64,000 nt of DNA from Diogma glabrata (lineage: Eukaryota; Arthropoda; Insecta; Diptera; Cylindrotomidae), in assembly GCA_963693315.1 (NCBI GenBank), contig OY856186.1:367144359-367208358 (forward strand). The letters are read 5' to 3'. How positions within the stretch are numbered: position 1 is the stretch's first letter; each line of letters starts with the position of its first letter. Below the pieces are notes generated by a model. The model made no database searches, was not told where the DNA came from, and saw nothing but the letters and a program-made list of their open reading frames with translations. Positions 46,391 through 57,890 of this stretch are shown piece by piece. The translations under genes and the position numbers were made by a program.

Positions 46391-47690
46391 GAATGAGGCC
46401 TTCTTCATTTTTGAAAGGTCCAGTCAAGATTGTTGATTCTAGTACGTTGCTCAATAATTTTTTGCTGCGAGTCGCGTGCCATTGTAAAGTTTTGGCTGAT
46501 TGATATTTCGTAACATGATAATTGGCACGCCAATTTTAATTGCAGTACTTGCGGCGATATATCTGGCAGATCAAGTGAATGCAAAAATTCTGTTGGATAG
46601 TTAACTGCTTTATCCGCTTCCATGACCGTGTCTATGGACTTGTATGTGACTGCCTCGCTTTGAATATAAAACTGAATTATACTGTTAAATTCATTGACGT
46701 CTTTGTTTTTGGCTGCAAGAAGGGCTAATCCACTCCGCCAACCGTGATTCTTATGATTAGTTTGAATATTGGGAAATACTTTTTTAACTAATTCCTGTTG
46801 TGTCGACTCTAAATTGCAGAAGTTATAAGGCAATAAAATTTGTCCTGAGGTTAGATCAACCGGTACCTTTCCGTCAGCATTTGATGTGCGAATATCTCAG
46901 CTGATTTATCGTTTTGAAGCAAAACACTCATATTTGTAGTGAATTTCAACCTTCTTTTGTGTCACCACAAAGTAGAGTATTTTGCAGGCAAGCATTTAAT
47001 TCATCTGGTGGTGTTGATCGAGAAACTACAGGTAATGTTTATCTGAAATCTCCAAATGCAAGCCATATTAATGCATTTCCAAATGGTCTGGTATTTCCAT
47101 GCAAATCTTGCAATGATCGATCATTCAAGTCCAAAGATTCAACCGATTTTTGTGCGCCATTGTGCATTCATCCCATATAATAAGTTTATACATTTCTGCA
47201 ATATTTTTCCCATTTCGAAACCTTTGGAAATGTTGAATATGGTAGTTTCAATAAATTGCATGTTCAATAGCAATTTAAAAGCGCATGTTCTTCCACCTGA
47301 TAGCAATGTCGCAGCTAAAGCTTTATCTTTTGTGATCAAATTTCTGCTAGAATTAGTCTGATTAGAAACGTTTTACCAGTTCGTCTTGGCGCATCCAAGA
47401 AAAATATTCCTCCAACCCCGTTATTAACATTTTGGATATAACGTCCTTGATTTGGATATAACGTCATTATTGCATATATTCCAGTGCCGGTCGTTCTCCA
47501 ATGAATTCAAAGCTCGACATGCGCTGCGGAAAGTGTTATGTGTACCGCCGTTTACAACTCTCAATTGGTGATAAGACGTAGCACCGGACATCTTTATCAA
47601 TAACATTTGAAGAAAGAGACATTCATCTTCATTGGGTGCACCGTGTACCGTTTTTTTGTATATGTCAGGGTTTGTTTTGACTCCTTCTCC
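46391..47690 (-). pseudogene. Helitron PIF1-type helicase relic
   Basis: Helitrons move by rolling-circle replication and encode a Rep-helicase. Read on the minus strand from ~47690, the relic gives MLLIKMSGATSYHQLRVVNG and a NTFRSACRALNSLENDRHW segment, typical of the region before the helicase. Then come FFLDAPRRTGKTFLI (a Walker A region with R-R for the usual G-G, 47360-47400), TLLSGGRTCAFK, and, after several stops, VTYKSIDTVMEADKAVNYPT and EFLHSLDLPDISPQVLQLKL near the C-terminus. The Rep domain and both Helitron ends are absent. The ~142-codon frame 46405-46833 is the best preserved piece. The gene is dead. Confidence 0.85.
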
Positions 47691-48329
47691 TCGTTAAATA
47701 TAAGTAAAGCTGCAATCACGATTACTTATTTTGCTGATCCATGATTATTGGGAGAAATATGTAGCAAAAAAATCTATTTTGTTCAATGTAAAATATTGTA
47801 CTACAGTTTGCTTAAAGGAGAAATTTTTTATAGTAAATAAGAATGAAGGACAGTCCTATCGAATGGAGGACACATGGCAACCCTATTGGTTGATAAATTA
47901 GATAATCACTATACAAAACTAATCGATTAAAATATGCATGAAGTGAAACACGATCATAAAATGGAGTGAATTGAGATTAATACTGGTGAGGGACACTTGT
48001 AGTTGATTGGCTTACATTATGGAGCTATATGGAGCATGAAGGCTTAAAAAAACTACATAAAAACCTTCCTGTATTCGAATGCAACATTATGTCCAAATTA
48101 CAAAGGAATGGATTCAGTACTTAAGGAGATTACCTATTTTGAACAAACGAACATATAAGTTTGTCAAAAAATAATGTCAAGTGGGTCAAAACAAGGAAAT
48201 ATGCATATTTTTCGCTTAAAAAAACGTTTATTTTAAGTGATAATGAGTAGGAACAAAGAATGTGGAGAGATCTGGATGGTCTGTGAGATCAAAATGGTAT
48301 GTGAGATCAAAAACTAGATTATTGCATTA
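47691..48329. other. Spacer
   Basis: No coding region. A block with AAGTTTGTCAAAAAATAATG (48151) resembles the 140-bp repeat unit found just to the right. Confidence 0.4.
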
Positions 48330-48545
48330 TAAGTTGGTCAAAAAAATGTTGTCAAGTGTGTCAAAAGAAAGGTTTTTATTTATATTTTACCCAATTTTTG
48401 GAAAAAAATAAAATTAATTATTTGTTTGAAATGAAATTTTATTATTATTATTGAGAATCATGACATTATAAGTTTGTCAAAAAAATAATGTCAAGTGTGT
48501 CAAAAAATGATTTCATTTATTTTTTTAGCCAATTTTTTGGAAAAA
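48330..48545. repeat. 140-bp AT-rich tandem repeat, locus 2
   Basis: Units carry TAAGTTTGTCAAAAAAATGT, TCAAGTGTGTCAAAA and CCAATTTTTGG followed by AAAAAAATAAAATTAATTAT. They match the repeat at 39081-39302. The spacing between marker blocks is again near 140 bases. Confidence 0.78.
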
Positions 48546-48589
48546 ATTGTAGCTGTTTTTATGACGTAAATGTAATTGAAAATGAAATT

Positions 48590-49085
48590 GGACATGGAAA
48601 TTTTTGAATTTGTTATACTTTTTGAAATATTTTTGGAATTTTGAAAAAACTTTTTATTTTTGATTTTATAAAAATTTTTGCAGCATTTTTAGAATTTTGA
48701 AAAAAGTTTCAATATTCGATTTTGTTACAATTTTGGCAATATTCTTAGAATTTTGAAAAAAAATAGAATTTTTGAATTTTATATATGTATTTAGAATTTT
48801 GAAAAAAGTTTCAATTTTTGATTTTGTAATAATTTTTGCAATATTTTTAGAATTTTGGAAAAAGTTTGAATTTCTAAGAATTTTTGGAACATTCTTGGAA
48901 TTTTGAAAAAAGTTTTAATTTTTGATTTTGTTATAATTTTTGTAATATTTTTAGAAGTTTTGAAAAAAATTTTAATCTCTGATTTTGTAATAATTTTTGG
49001 CATATATTTAGAATTTTGAAAAAAATTTGATTTTATTTAATTTTAACATTATTTTTGGAATTTTGAAAGAAACATGAATCTGTGA
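48590..49085. repeat. AT-rich minisatellite, ~60-bp period
   Basis: Eight or so imperfect units marked by TTAGAATTTTGAAAAAAGTT and TTTTTGATTTTGTAATAATT, with a period near 55-65 bases. A 70-codon minus-strand frame inside it is a translation of the repeat. No function seen. Confidence 0.85.
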
Positions 49086-49640
49086 TTTTGTAATATTTTC
49101 TCGAAACGCTAAATGAAGAGGTTTTTGAGTAGTTTGCTGAGTGTATCATCTTTTCACTAAATTATGTTAATTTATGATCTGTTATAATTTTCCGGCGATG
49201 TTTCGTGTTAGTTTTGTAATAAATTTTTAAACAGAGATAAAAAAATACTTGCACACAAAGAGTAATGTTTGATATACATCACTGCCCAAAACTAAAAACC
49301 ATGTCCTCATAAAAGTTTTTTGCCGAATATTAAAATCCTTAACCCAGACCGAAATCTTGATATCTCAGAGCTGTGAGATTTCAGCCCCTCCATATTTTTT
49401 TTTTTTCAAATACTTGCGCATTTAATTTTTTCTCCATAATTGATGCTGATATTGTATTACATGTTCAACGATATAATCCAACTATAAATTTGGTTCAACG
49501 CAAATTTTGGGTAAATCACTGATGCGGTAAAGTGATAATAGGATATATATTGCTGAAAAGTCACGCTTGTTTTGTCCATTCAATTGTATTTTTTGTATGA
49601 TAGAATAAATTGACAGAAGTCATGAAGAGAAGAGATAGAA
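49086..49640. other. AT-rich spacer
   Basis: No gene. Mixed AT-rich DNA with T and A runs near 49400. Confidence 0.5.
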
Positions 49641-49950
49641 GCCATCCGGAGCAATCATGGGGTGAGTGAAACATTTGTTTATTTTATTTTCTTCTAAATG
49701 TCATATTGTAGTTTTATTGGTATGGTTGTGATGATCATGGTTTCTGCGGCCATTGGGTTCATCAGGGTCCCTGATCTTTGTATTTGCTTATTTCATTCTG
49801 TTTACATAGTCTCTTTTGCGTGAATATTTGGTTAATTGTTCTGAACTGGGAGATTTTACTATTCGAACACACATGGCTGAAGCTCGTCGGCTTACAAATC
49901 TGCCAGGCACGCAGTTCTTCGATTGCTTTCTGCTAGTGAAACACTAGCAG
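49641..49950. repeat. Dispersed repeat, copy B
   Basis: Diverged counterpart of 2395-2700 in the same orientation. It starts around CATCCGGAGCAATCATGGGG and contains CACACATGGCTGAAGCTCG and GATTGCTTTCTGCTAGTG. A donor-like GGTGAGTG after an open ATG frame (49624-49662) looked like an exon, but the repeat nature of the sequence argues against it. Confidence 0.6.
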
Positions 49951-51428
49951 GTTCTGTGGTCATTAAGCATCCACTGTTAGGCCTCTTTTTGGCTTACCTT
50001 GCTCCTTGTGACATCGTCTTTCGTCGAAATTTCATACTGAGTGCCTTCGGTCAACAATTTCGTGCTAAATTATCCCAAAGTTCTTAAAAAATGCATTTGC
50101 CTTCAAATCCAAAAAAATTCTCAAAAAACAGATCTACGTAGATCAAATTATGAAGATAAAAATAGATCTCCATAGATCTCTCAAACTTTTTTCCCGGGTA
50201 ACCTTTAATGTAAAAATTTATTAACTGACATTATTTTTTGGTTCTCACATTTATCATTGGAGATTTTTTATTTTTATGTTCAAACACAATTTATAATGGT
50301 TATAAGGATAAGGTAATAAGTTTAATCCGATGGGATTTGGTGGTCGTTTGTTGGAGGAAAAACTTCAAAACATCAACCTAAATGAAATTGATAACCTCAA
50401 AAAGTATCATTAGAATCACTTTTAAATCGATTTATTATTATTCAAACATTATTTTTATCAACCCAGCTCAGTTTCCTGTCTTATACTTTATTTTAAGATT
50501 TTCGTTTTGGGGCAAAAATACCGAAAAAAAAATTATGAAATCATAATCTGATGTATCTTACCTTTCTTACAACAAAAACCAAATTATCTTGAAACCCACA
50601 AAAAAATTTTTTTTCTTTTCTGTTCTAGATTAATTATTTATTATGTTTCGAGAAAATAAGCTCCTTTAAGTTAAGTGAATGAATGATTGTCAAAATATTT
50701 TTTTTGTTCTTGTTTTATTTCTTTTGATGTTATTTTCAGTTGTGTTTTCTTTTTGTTAAAGGTTATTAGGTTATGGCAAAGGTTAGAAAGATGGATGAAC
50801 ATTAAAATTAGATTGAATTTAATTTGTGGAGCTGGATTGTTCAGTAGATTATTCAAGAGTGAAATTGATTAGGTTTAGATGATTTTTCACAAGAATAGAT
50901 ACAAGAAATTCTTTTTTTTCTTTAAGTTTTATACCTTTAATTAGCACAAATGTAAAATATATCATCGTGATTTTGATCTGTAATGTACACAAAATTATTT
51001 TCATGGAAGACAAAATCATAACAATGAAATCTTTGTTTGTTTTATGAGCAATATACTGACTTGTTCTTAAATAAAAGAAACATATTCTTTCTGTTTTTGT
51101 TCTTATAAGATGTTTTCGGTTATTTATTTTTTATCGCTGAGAATAAACGCGAGCATATGGATTTTTTATTTCTCAGAAATTTGAATGAATTAAATGTCCA
51201 GATGATTCATTGTGTACGGCATAACCTTACATTAAAGCAAAAACAACAACTTGAAATGTTCATCAACACCTCAGGGCACATTTTGTTGATTTGAGGCAGA
51301 TCTTGAAAATATTGTAATATCTCTAAATGATGACGATCAAAGTGATTTTATTATTAAAGTCTGTTTTATGATGATGAAGGTGTTAACGATGCCTAAATCT
51401 AACCCGTAGCATTGTACTAATTTGATTC
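49951..51428. other. AT-rich spacer
   Basis: No coding region is recognised. A-runs and T-runs dominate; short open frames lack resemblance to known proteins. Confidence 0.5.
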
Positions 51429-53390
51429 ATGGAATTAGAAGAACTGGATGATTTTGTTAACTTGAATATTCTTAAAGCGGATCTTGGAAGTATAAAAATT
51501 GACAAAATCTGTCAAATCTGGGTAAAAAAGCTTATTTATGAAGAACTTGACCGTACCGGACCGGCTTTAACTCGGGATGATAGAGGAAAGTACTACTTCA
51601 TAGTACTATCCAATAGCTATTGTTCGAAAAAACAATGGTAAAACTAGTTTTTCACTCGATGCAAGGACACTAAATGAAGTAACTAGAAAAGACTCTTATT
51701 CGCTTCTTAATTGATAGTCTTCTCAGTCACCTAGGAAAACGCAATCATTTCAAGTTTACGAAATCGAATCGGATTTCTACTGAAAGAAGTTCAACAATGC
51801 GCATCAATAAGGATAAAGTAAAGGACATTGCAGAGTTTCTGGAACTTAAAAATGTTAGACAAGTGTGACGATTTCTTCGGCGTACCAGTTGGTATCGTTT
51901 GTTTATGGCACGTTACTCCTCGTAAGCGGACAGGCTTAATGAGCTGCTAACAAAGAGCAAAATTTTCGTGTGGACAACTGGAGCGCAAATAACTTCCTTA
52001 AATTAAAAGCAGCGTTGATCAACGCTCCCGTGCTCATAAAACTCATTTTTTCGACAGTTTTATAAACAGTGTGATGCTAGTATGACAGGCATTGGTAGAG
52101 CGTTATTTGAAAAAGACGAATATGGATCAGAAAACCCTGTCGCTTTTATGTACCACAAGCTCAAAAAACCCAAAGAAATTATAGTGTAGCTTAGATAGAG
52201 TACCTTGCAGCAGTAGTTTCTAAAAAGCCCAGGGCTTACATTGAAGTACACTTTTTTAATGTAAAAAAGTATTACTCAAGCCTGATATGGTCGAAGGACC
52301 TGAGGAGAAGATTGGCTCGCTGGAGTCTTAAACTGTAGTGTCTTGATTTTAACATTGAGCACTGTAAAGGTTTGGATAATACCGTTGCTGGTGCCTTGTC
52401 TCGTATACTCATTGATAATAAAGATCCCAATAAAGATAAGGTGTTCCACCTAAACCTACCTCCAATTATTTTAGCGATCCATACTACATAGCACAGGCTC
52501 ACATTGTTTCTAAATTAGATACTACTACGTATACACGCATCCAGAATGGATGAATATATGTATCAAAGTGAATGTTGAGCTGAGAAAACCAACGCCCACA
52601 CAAACCTCATATGTCAGTCCATCTTGACACAGCAAAAGTTTAATGATAAATAATATTGTCATTTTATTTCACCATACCTACCTTGAGAATTGAAAAGTTA
52701 AATTAAAGATTATGACATGTGCACGCAAAATAAGACTGCTAACTTACCCATAGTCAAACCATGTGTGGTGAGTATAAGGTGGTTTATACGTAGTTTTTCT
52801 TGTCCTTGTTGCTGAACAAGTATAAAGTATCTCACACGTTTATCTCGAAATATTATGGATCTGAATCCAAATCGTTTTCTGATATCTTCCAATGGAAGCT
52901 TTTAAAGCCAAGTGAACTCCGGTCGACAATGATTCAGCGGGTCCACAACTCATCATTATCTGCTCATCTCGGTGCTGCAAAAGCTTTGGCGGTTTTGAAG
53001 CGCCATTTTTTTGGGCCAAAAATGTCAGAGGACGTAAAACACAACGTTGCCTACTGTAATGTCTGTAAGTGCAGCAAAGCGAGCTACCAGATTTTACAAC
53101 CGACTATGGGTAATTCTTGCCCTACTATTCGCCTATTTCAGAAAATCTTTGTTGACTCGCTGACGTTGATGTTTTAATAGAACCCTTTGGGAACTCTACA
53201 GCAGAGCTTGCTGGTCGTTTTTAGAGAATCGTGTTTTAGTGTATTTAGTATTCCCGAACATCTTGTCTCTGACAACGGATCTGCATTTAAAGCCATGAAA
53301 TTTCAAGAACTTGTTATGCTCAGCATGTATCGTTTGGTTGAATCTACAATCAAATACAGAAATTTAAAACTCTTTGAGTTCTGAGTAAAA
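51429..53390 (+). pseudogene. gypsy-like element B, pol relic
   Basis: Ty3/gypsy pol with RT, RNase H and integrase. RT start: FSLDARTLNEVTRKDSY (51640 on) and IDSLLSHLGKRNHFKF (51711 on). The catalytic centre is missing, as the sequence jumps to INKDKVKDIAEFLELKNVRQ (51807 on) and a WYRLFM segment. RNase H traces follow: RNYSV (52170) and ARWSL...FNIEHCKGLDNTVAGALS (52315-52400). Integrase: HNSSLSAHLGAAKALAVLKR with H-H (52946 on), then C-x-x-C in YCNVCKCSKASYQ (53050 on), and a core-domain LVSDNGSAFKAM segment (53263 on). Stops and frameshifts are frequent. It belongs to a different gypsy lineage from element A. Confidence 0.78.
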
Positions 53391-55117
53391 GTGTCTGGCA
53401 AAGGAGGTTGGGACTTGGCAGTCACATCTGACAGTAAGGACCAACTTCTGGAGCGAAGCACTTTTCCATTTTCCATCTGTTGTACTACAACATTTTTTTT
53501 TCATTTACATAACCAGGCAGTAAAAATAATTTTTTAACTCACCCTCGAACAAATCTCATCAAATGTATAACTTCATAAATTTAGTTTTGTTATATATTCA
53601 TTTTATTTACAGAAATATTTCGAGTTTTTTCATTATCTCTTTTGTTTTAAACGAAATAAAAGAATTGGGAAGGTATGAACTCTTTAAGTTTTATATTGTT
53701 TCATTGTGTTGAAACATAAAAACTCTTAATATATATGATTGCTTACAATTTTGTATTGTAGTGCTTCGATGTGTGAGGTTTATGACCGATCAATATCTGC
53801 AACAGATGAGACGATGATATGATTGTTTTTATTAAAGGATGACCCCTTTTTCGTTTTTTGCTTTTAATTAGCTGATAGCCAAAGCAATATGCATTTGTGT
53901 AGAATTATCCTATGTGATTTCTGTTTTTTTTTCGAGAGTCGACAGCCACACCATGAGAGAATGCTTTTGTAATTAATTTTTACTTTCTCGTTTAGGTTAA
54001 ACTAAAAATATATATATAGCTGATTTTGATATTCAATTTGGCGAGTCGTGATTTAAAATTTACAAAAATAAAATTAAAATTTGTGTCCGTCGTGAATTTT
54101 AATATTAAGTCGCTCTTTTGAGTTTATTGTCAATAAATTAAATCATTCATAAAATAAAATAATAATTCCTTTTTGTTTAATAAATTGTTTTTGAGTTATG
54201 TAATAAATTGGTTTGAATTTATAAAAAGAAAACAAAACTCAGTGAATTAGTTGCCCTCCGAAAACTTGTCAGTTTTTCATATTATAAGATTTGCTTTGCC
54301 GGGACTGTAATTATTATTTTTTTTAATTGTTTGGTCGCAATTAAAACATAGTGTTAGATTTTGTTTGTGTTTGGTTACGGTCTACGGACCGTCTTAAATT
54401 TAGGGACGGTGATTTTGCTTTGACGTCCGTTTAACACATAATCAATTTCGTCATCGGATAGCACAAGGTAGAGTTAATGGACTACCTGGTGCAGAATGCA
54501 TGTATGAATGACAAGGGGATGAAGAATTAGCAGAAAAGCATGAAATTGGGGGCGGACAATCGTGAGTTCAGACATAGTAATAATCGTGTTACAGGGTGAT
54601 TTCCTTACGGTGAAAATTTAGCCATTCTTTGAAACAGTGGCATCACAAAACATTAACAAATAATAGTTTTCGAGCAATGATTCAAATGTGGTTCGATGAA
54701 GTTAAATTATATCGATTTGATTCAGGGAACGGATTGGAGATAATAGTTGAGAATACGAGGAAAGGGACATACACGGACGAAAGTCCCATATTTATCAACA
54801 AAATTTTTGAGGAGAAATCATCAAACAACCATACAGCAATCAACTTTTATTAGTTTTTTTTTTTGATTTGATTTTTAATTTTTTTTTGGTTTTCTTTATG
54901 AATTGTTTTGTGGCCATCATGGTCCGATAGGATAAATCTAAATCTAAGTCACATCATCTCTCGTAGGTCCACTTATGAGATTCTTCGTTCCATAAGCAAT
55001 TATCCACAATTCAACACAAAGTTCTTGATTTCCGAAAAGCAAACCCACGGACCACTAATCGGTATAACCTGCGATCCCACACTCCCGCTTGATCCTTCTT
55101 AGACTGTTAACGTACGC
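53391..55117. other. Degraded or unrelated DNA within element B
   Basis: No element protein is recognised between the integrase core and its C-terminus. The segment is longer than the ~600 bases expected, so it probably includes another insertion. A 74-codon frame at 54629-54853 (MKQWHHKTLTNNSFRAMIQM...) is unrecognised. The TTTTTTTT and AT-rich parts carry no gene. Confidence 0.4.
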
Positions 55118-55276
55118 AACTTTGCTCAAAGTAACCATTAAAAGTTTGCAGCGAAACATGCGCCAAAGTTCTTAAAGGGTAAAATATTACGCGTAGTCGG
55201 TAAGGTGGTGTATGAAGTTGGAGATGAGTCTGGTAAAGTATTGGGTACATTTCACGCCAAAGATATCAAAACTTGA
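55118..55276 (+). pseudogene. gypsy-like element B, integrase C-terminus
   Basis: The frame AAKHAPKFLKGKILRVVGKV then VYEVGDESGKVLGTFHAKDI is the chromodomain-less integrase tail common in gypsy elements of the mdg1/412 type (K-F-x-x-K ... V-Y-E-V ... G-x-x-H-x-K-D-I). It ends before 55277. A short upstream segment with stops appears to continue the same frame. Confidence 0.65.
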
Positions 55277-56112
55277 TTCCATTCTCATCAAGTCAATCCA
55301 AAAGCTGAAATTCTTCTACCGATCGATACCATATAAACGTGTTATAGTAATATTCTTTCTCCTTACAGTCCACTGTTGACGACATACTTGTCTTTTTGTC
55401 TTACGCTGCCAACTGGCACAGCGTCAGTGCAACCTGATCATGCCATTATTATTTCTTTCTTCTAACAGCCCGGCTGGAAACTGTAACATATGTATGACTA
55501 ATCCAATTGACATACATTACATATGTTATTCTCTCAACCAAACTATTCTAAACAATTAAATAAGTCATCAACAACTTAAAGCCTAGATCTAATTTCTATA
55601 AATTCCCACGATATACATGTTATAAGGAAACCCAATTAACTTAAAATAATATTAAAGTTGATGACAGCACAAAAATAAACTTGAATAAAATTTAAATAAA
55701 ATTTGTCGAAATTACTGCTGAACGAGGCAATTATATTTATTTAATATAATATTGACCGATATTAACTTCACATAATAAATCGATTGATAATTGGTTAATC
55801 GATTTAATTATGAAAATAAATGTAAATAAATGTAATCTTAAGAGGGGATTATAGCGGGGAAACCCTCTATCAATTCCACTATAAATTAAATGAAAATTGT
55901 AACGAAGAAGCAATCAATAAACTTATCCGAAAGTTTAAAGTTAAAGTGTTAGTTTTAATTTAAAACCTCTAACGGAAGAAAGTCTGCCCAATAGGCCTTA
56001 GTCTACGGGTTTAACATGGTTTATCCAGTTGTAAAGACTTTCTTCCCATCATAAATATCGAGACGAATAAGTGGACGCCGTAGTATAGCAGCTCAACAGA
56101 TAAGTCCACCAT
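55277..56112 (+). mobile_element. Probable LTR region of gypsy-like element C
   Basis: Between the integrase tail of element B and the ORFs of element C lies ~830 bp. It includes ACTGTAACATATGTATGACT (55480 on), a GAGGGGATTATAGCGGGG stretch (55842) and a short leader. The sequence TGGCGACC at 56114-56121 looks like the start of a primer-binding site, so the LTR should end near 56112. The left LTR border and a second LTR cannot be defined. Part of this may instead be the 3' LTR of element B. Confidence 0.4.
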
Positions 56113-56113
56113 A

Positions 56114-56125
56114 TGGCGACCTACC
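56114..56125 (+). promoter_or_regulatory. Possible tRNA primer-binding site
   Basis: TGGCGACCTACC resembles the 3'-CCA-complementary TGG start of an LTR-element primer site. It lies 115 bases before the first ORF. The tRNA is not identified; the match is by motif only. Confidence 0.35.
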
Positions 56126-56238
56126 ATCAACGAACCTGAAAGGCCACACATCATAGAAAATTCAAAGAAAGATCAGCAGTTGGATCTACAGCGAAATTCA
56201 AAACAAAAAGAAAAGCAGTAAATAAGAGCACACACAAG

Positions 56239-56478
56239 ATGGGTAATAATCAACAGAAACCGGAAAAAGAAGAAGAAGTAATAATTACGAATGGAGCCGG
56301 TTCAGCCACAAACCTCAACCTACAGGGAGCACAGGGAAAAGATTTCACCAATATAGAAGTAATCACGTCCGCTGTAATCATCGTAATAATAATATTATTC
56401 ATAGCATACAAAATAAAGGAGTATGTAAAAACAATGATCAGCAAACGGATCATCGCAGCAAACGTGGTAAACGTTTAA
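56239..56478 (+). CDS. Small membrane protein ORF upstream of gag
   Basis: An open frame of 79 codons between the leader and gag of gypsy-like element C. It starts MGNNQQKPEKEEE; a Gly at position 2 followed by N-N-Q-Q-K fits the general pattern for N-myristoylation, though not perfectly. A hydrophobic segment, VITSAVIIVIIILFIAY, at residues ~41-57 should span a membrane once. The C-terminus is basic (KIKEYVKTMISKR, then IIAANVVNV). Codon composition is AT-rich like its surroundings. Related small ORFs before gag exist in some insect gypsy elements to my recollection, but I cannot name the family. It could be real, or a chance frame with a transmembrane segment. Confidence 0.5.
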   Translation: MGNNQQKPEKEEEVIITNGAGSATNLNLQGAQGKDFTNIEVITSAVIIVIIILFIAYKIKEYVKTMISKRIIAANVVNV

Positions 56479-57137
56479 GAAGAATTCAGCATCTTAATAA
56501 ACAAACCTGCTCAAACTCAAAAAATCCAATAAGAAGGACGCTGCAATCCCAAAATAAAAACAATCAAGAAATCTCCATAAAAACAAATATTATGTAATTT
56601 CCGTATTCATATAATCAAAAATAATAATAAATGTATTTTTTCCCATAAATATAAGTTTACACAAAATTGTTAGTGTAATTAATATTAAAATAAGTATGTA
56701 CAAAAAAAATAAAAATAATAATTCCATAAATATGAGTATAAGCAAAATTGTTAGTATATAAGATAAATAAACAAAAATTTTCAATAAATAACATTTACGC
56801 CTAATAAATAGAAAATACCGTATGTATATAACTTAAAATTAAATGTTTACGCCTAAATGTATGGTTATTAAGTAATTAAAATAACAAGAATTGTGAAAAT
56901 TATATAATATGAAAGTACGGATATGATATTTCAATATCATTTTAGGTTGAAAATAAAAATTTATGTCAATATAAACAAAAATTTTTTCTAGGGTAAATAA
57001 CTTAATGACAATAAGTAGGTTAAAAACTAAATATTATGTAAATGAATAAAAATTTTTTTTTGCTAAATCCAAATTTTTCTTAAGAAATAAAATTAATAGA
57101 ACACAAAAGATGATGATCTTAAATTTTTCTGACCGAA
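56479..57137. other. AT-rich leader between small ORF and gag
   Basis: No coding region. Several CATAAATATAAG / CATAAATATGAG-like stretches recur (56645, 56728), with TAAGCAAAATTGTTAGTATA and TTTACACAAAATTGTTAGTG, suggesting an internal duplication of about 85 bp. No other feature. Confidence 0.45.
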
Positions 57138-57890
57138 ATGGATTCACTGACGAAAGCTGAAAACCTGATTAGACAGACGCGTAAAATAGAAGAGTTACTA
57201 AACGAATCTAACTCTAAAACGTATGAGCATACATTGAATCTCTCAACTAAGCTCGAAGAGATCCGAAAGAAATTCAAGACTCTAGCAGTCACACTAGCAC
57301 TCGAACTCAATAGCCAAGAATTTGAGAAAGTAAAGAAAAATTTCAAAACTCAGTATACAACAGTCAAAGAACTGATTGATGAACAGTCGCATCAACTGAT
57401 AGAGAAAACTGAAATAGAGAAAAACTCAGCTATGGCATCGTTTGATATCAACTCCACCTATAAACTCGTTCCAGAATTCAAGGGTAAATACGAGGAATTG
57501 GAAAATTTTTTTAATTTAATTGGTTTCATCCATGACACGCTAAAGGATGATAACGAAAAAGCCAAATTAATCAATTTCATATTGCAAACTAAATTAGCCG
57601 AAAGAGCAAAGATTAGTCTAGGTTCTAGAAGGAGACCAACTAACCTAATAGAATTTAGAAATGTTTTTCGCGAAACATTTAAAACTAATTTAACTCCATC
57701 CAAAATACATGCTGATTTAGCGAGAGCCAGACAAGCGAACTTGTCAGCCAATCAATTTGGACAAAAAATTGAAACTCTAATCGCAAAACTAAACACGATT
57801 CAAATAGCGGAGAAAGGTGAAGATAAAAGAGAGTTGATTTCGGAATTAAACGATCAGATCGGATTGAATACATTCAAATCGGGACTAAAT
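57138..57890 (+). CDS. gypsy-like element C, gag (N-terminal part)
   Basis: Gag forms the particle core. From the ATG at 57138 (MDSLTKAENLIRQTRKIEEL) the frame starts with a ~95-residue, probably coiled-coil region. From MASFDINSTYKLVPEFKGKY it has a capsid region of the 17.6/297 (gypsy group) type, including FFNLIGFIHDTL, and a later LARARQANLSANQFGQKIE and TFKSGLN block. At 57890 the frame is cut by a jockey-like LINE in opposite orientation, which adds FFFFF from its T tail. The Gag continues at 61430. A start at the second methionine (57432) is also possible. Confidence 0.75.

Noticed and set aside
48791..49003. 70-codon minus-strand frame with repeated KIITKSEIK-type segments
   Set aside because: It is the translation of the AT-rich minisatellite.
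49624..49670. Exon-like ATG frame ending in a GTGAGT donor
   Set aside because: It is part of the dispersed repeat shared with 2395-2700, where the frame is not conserved.
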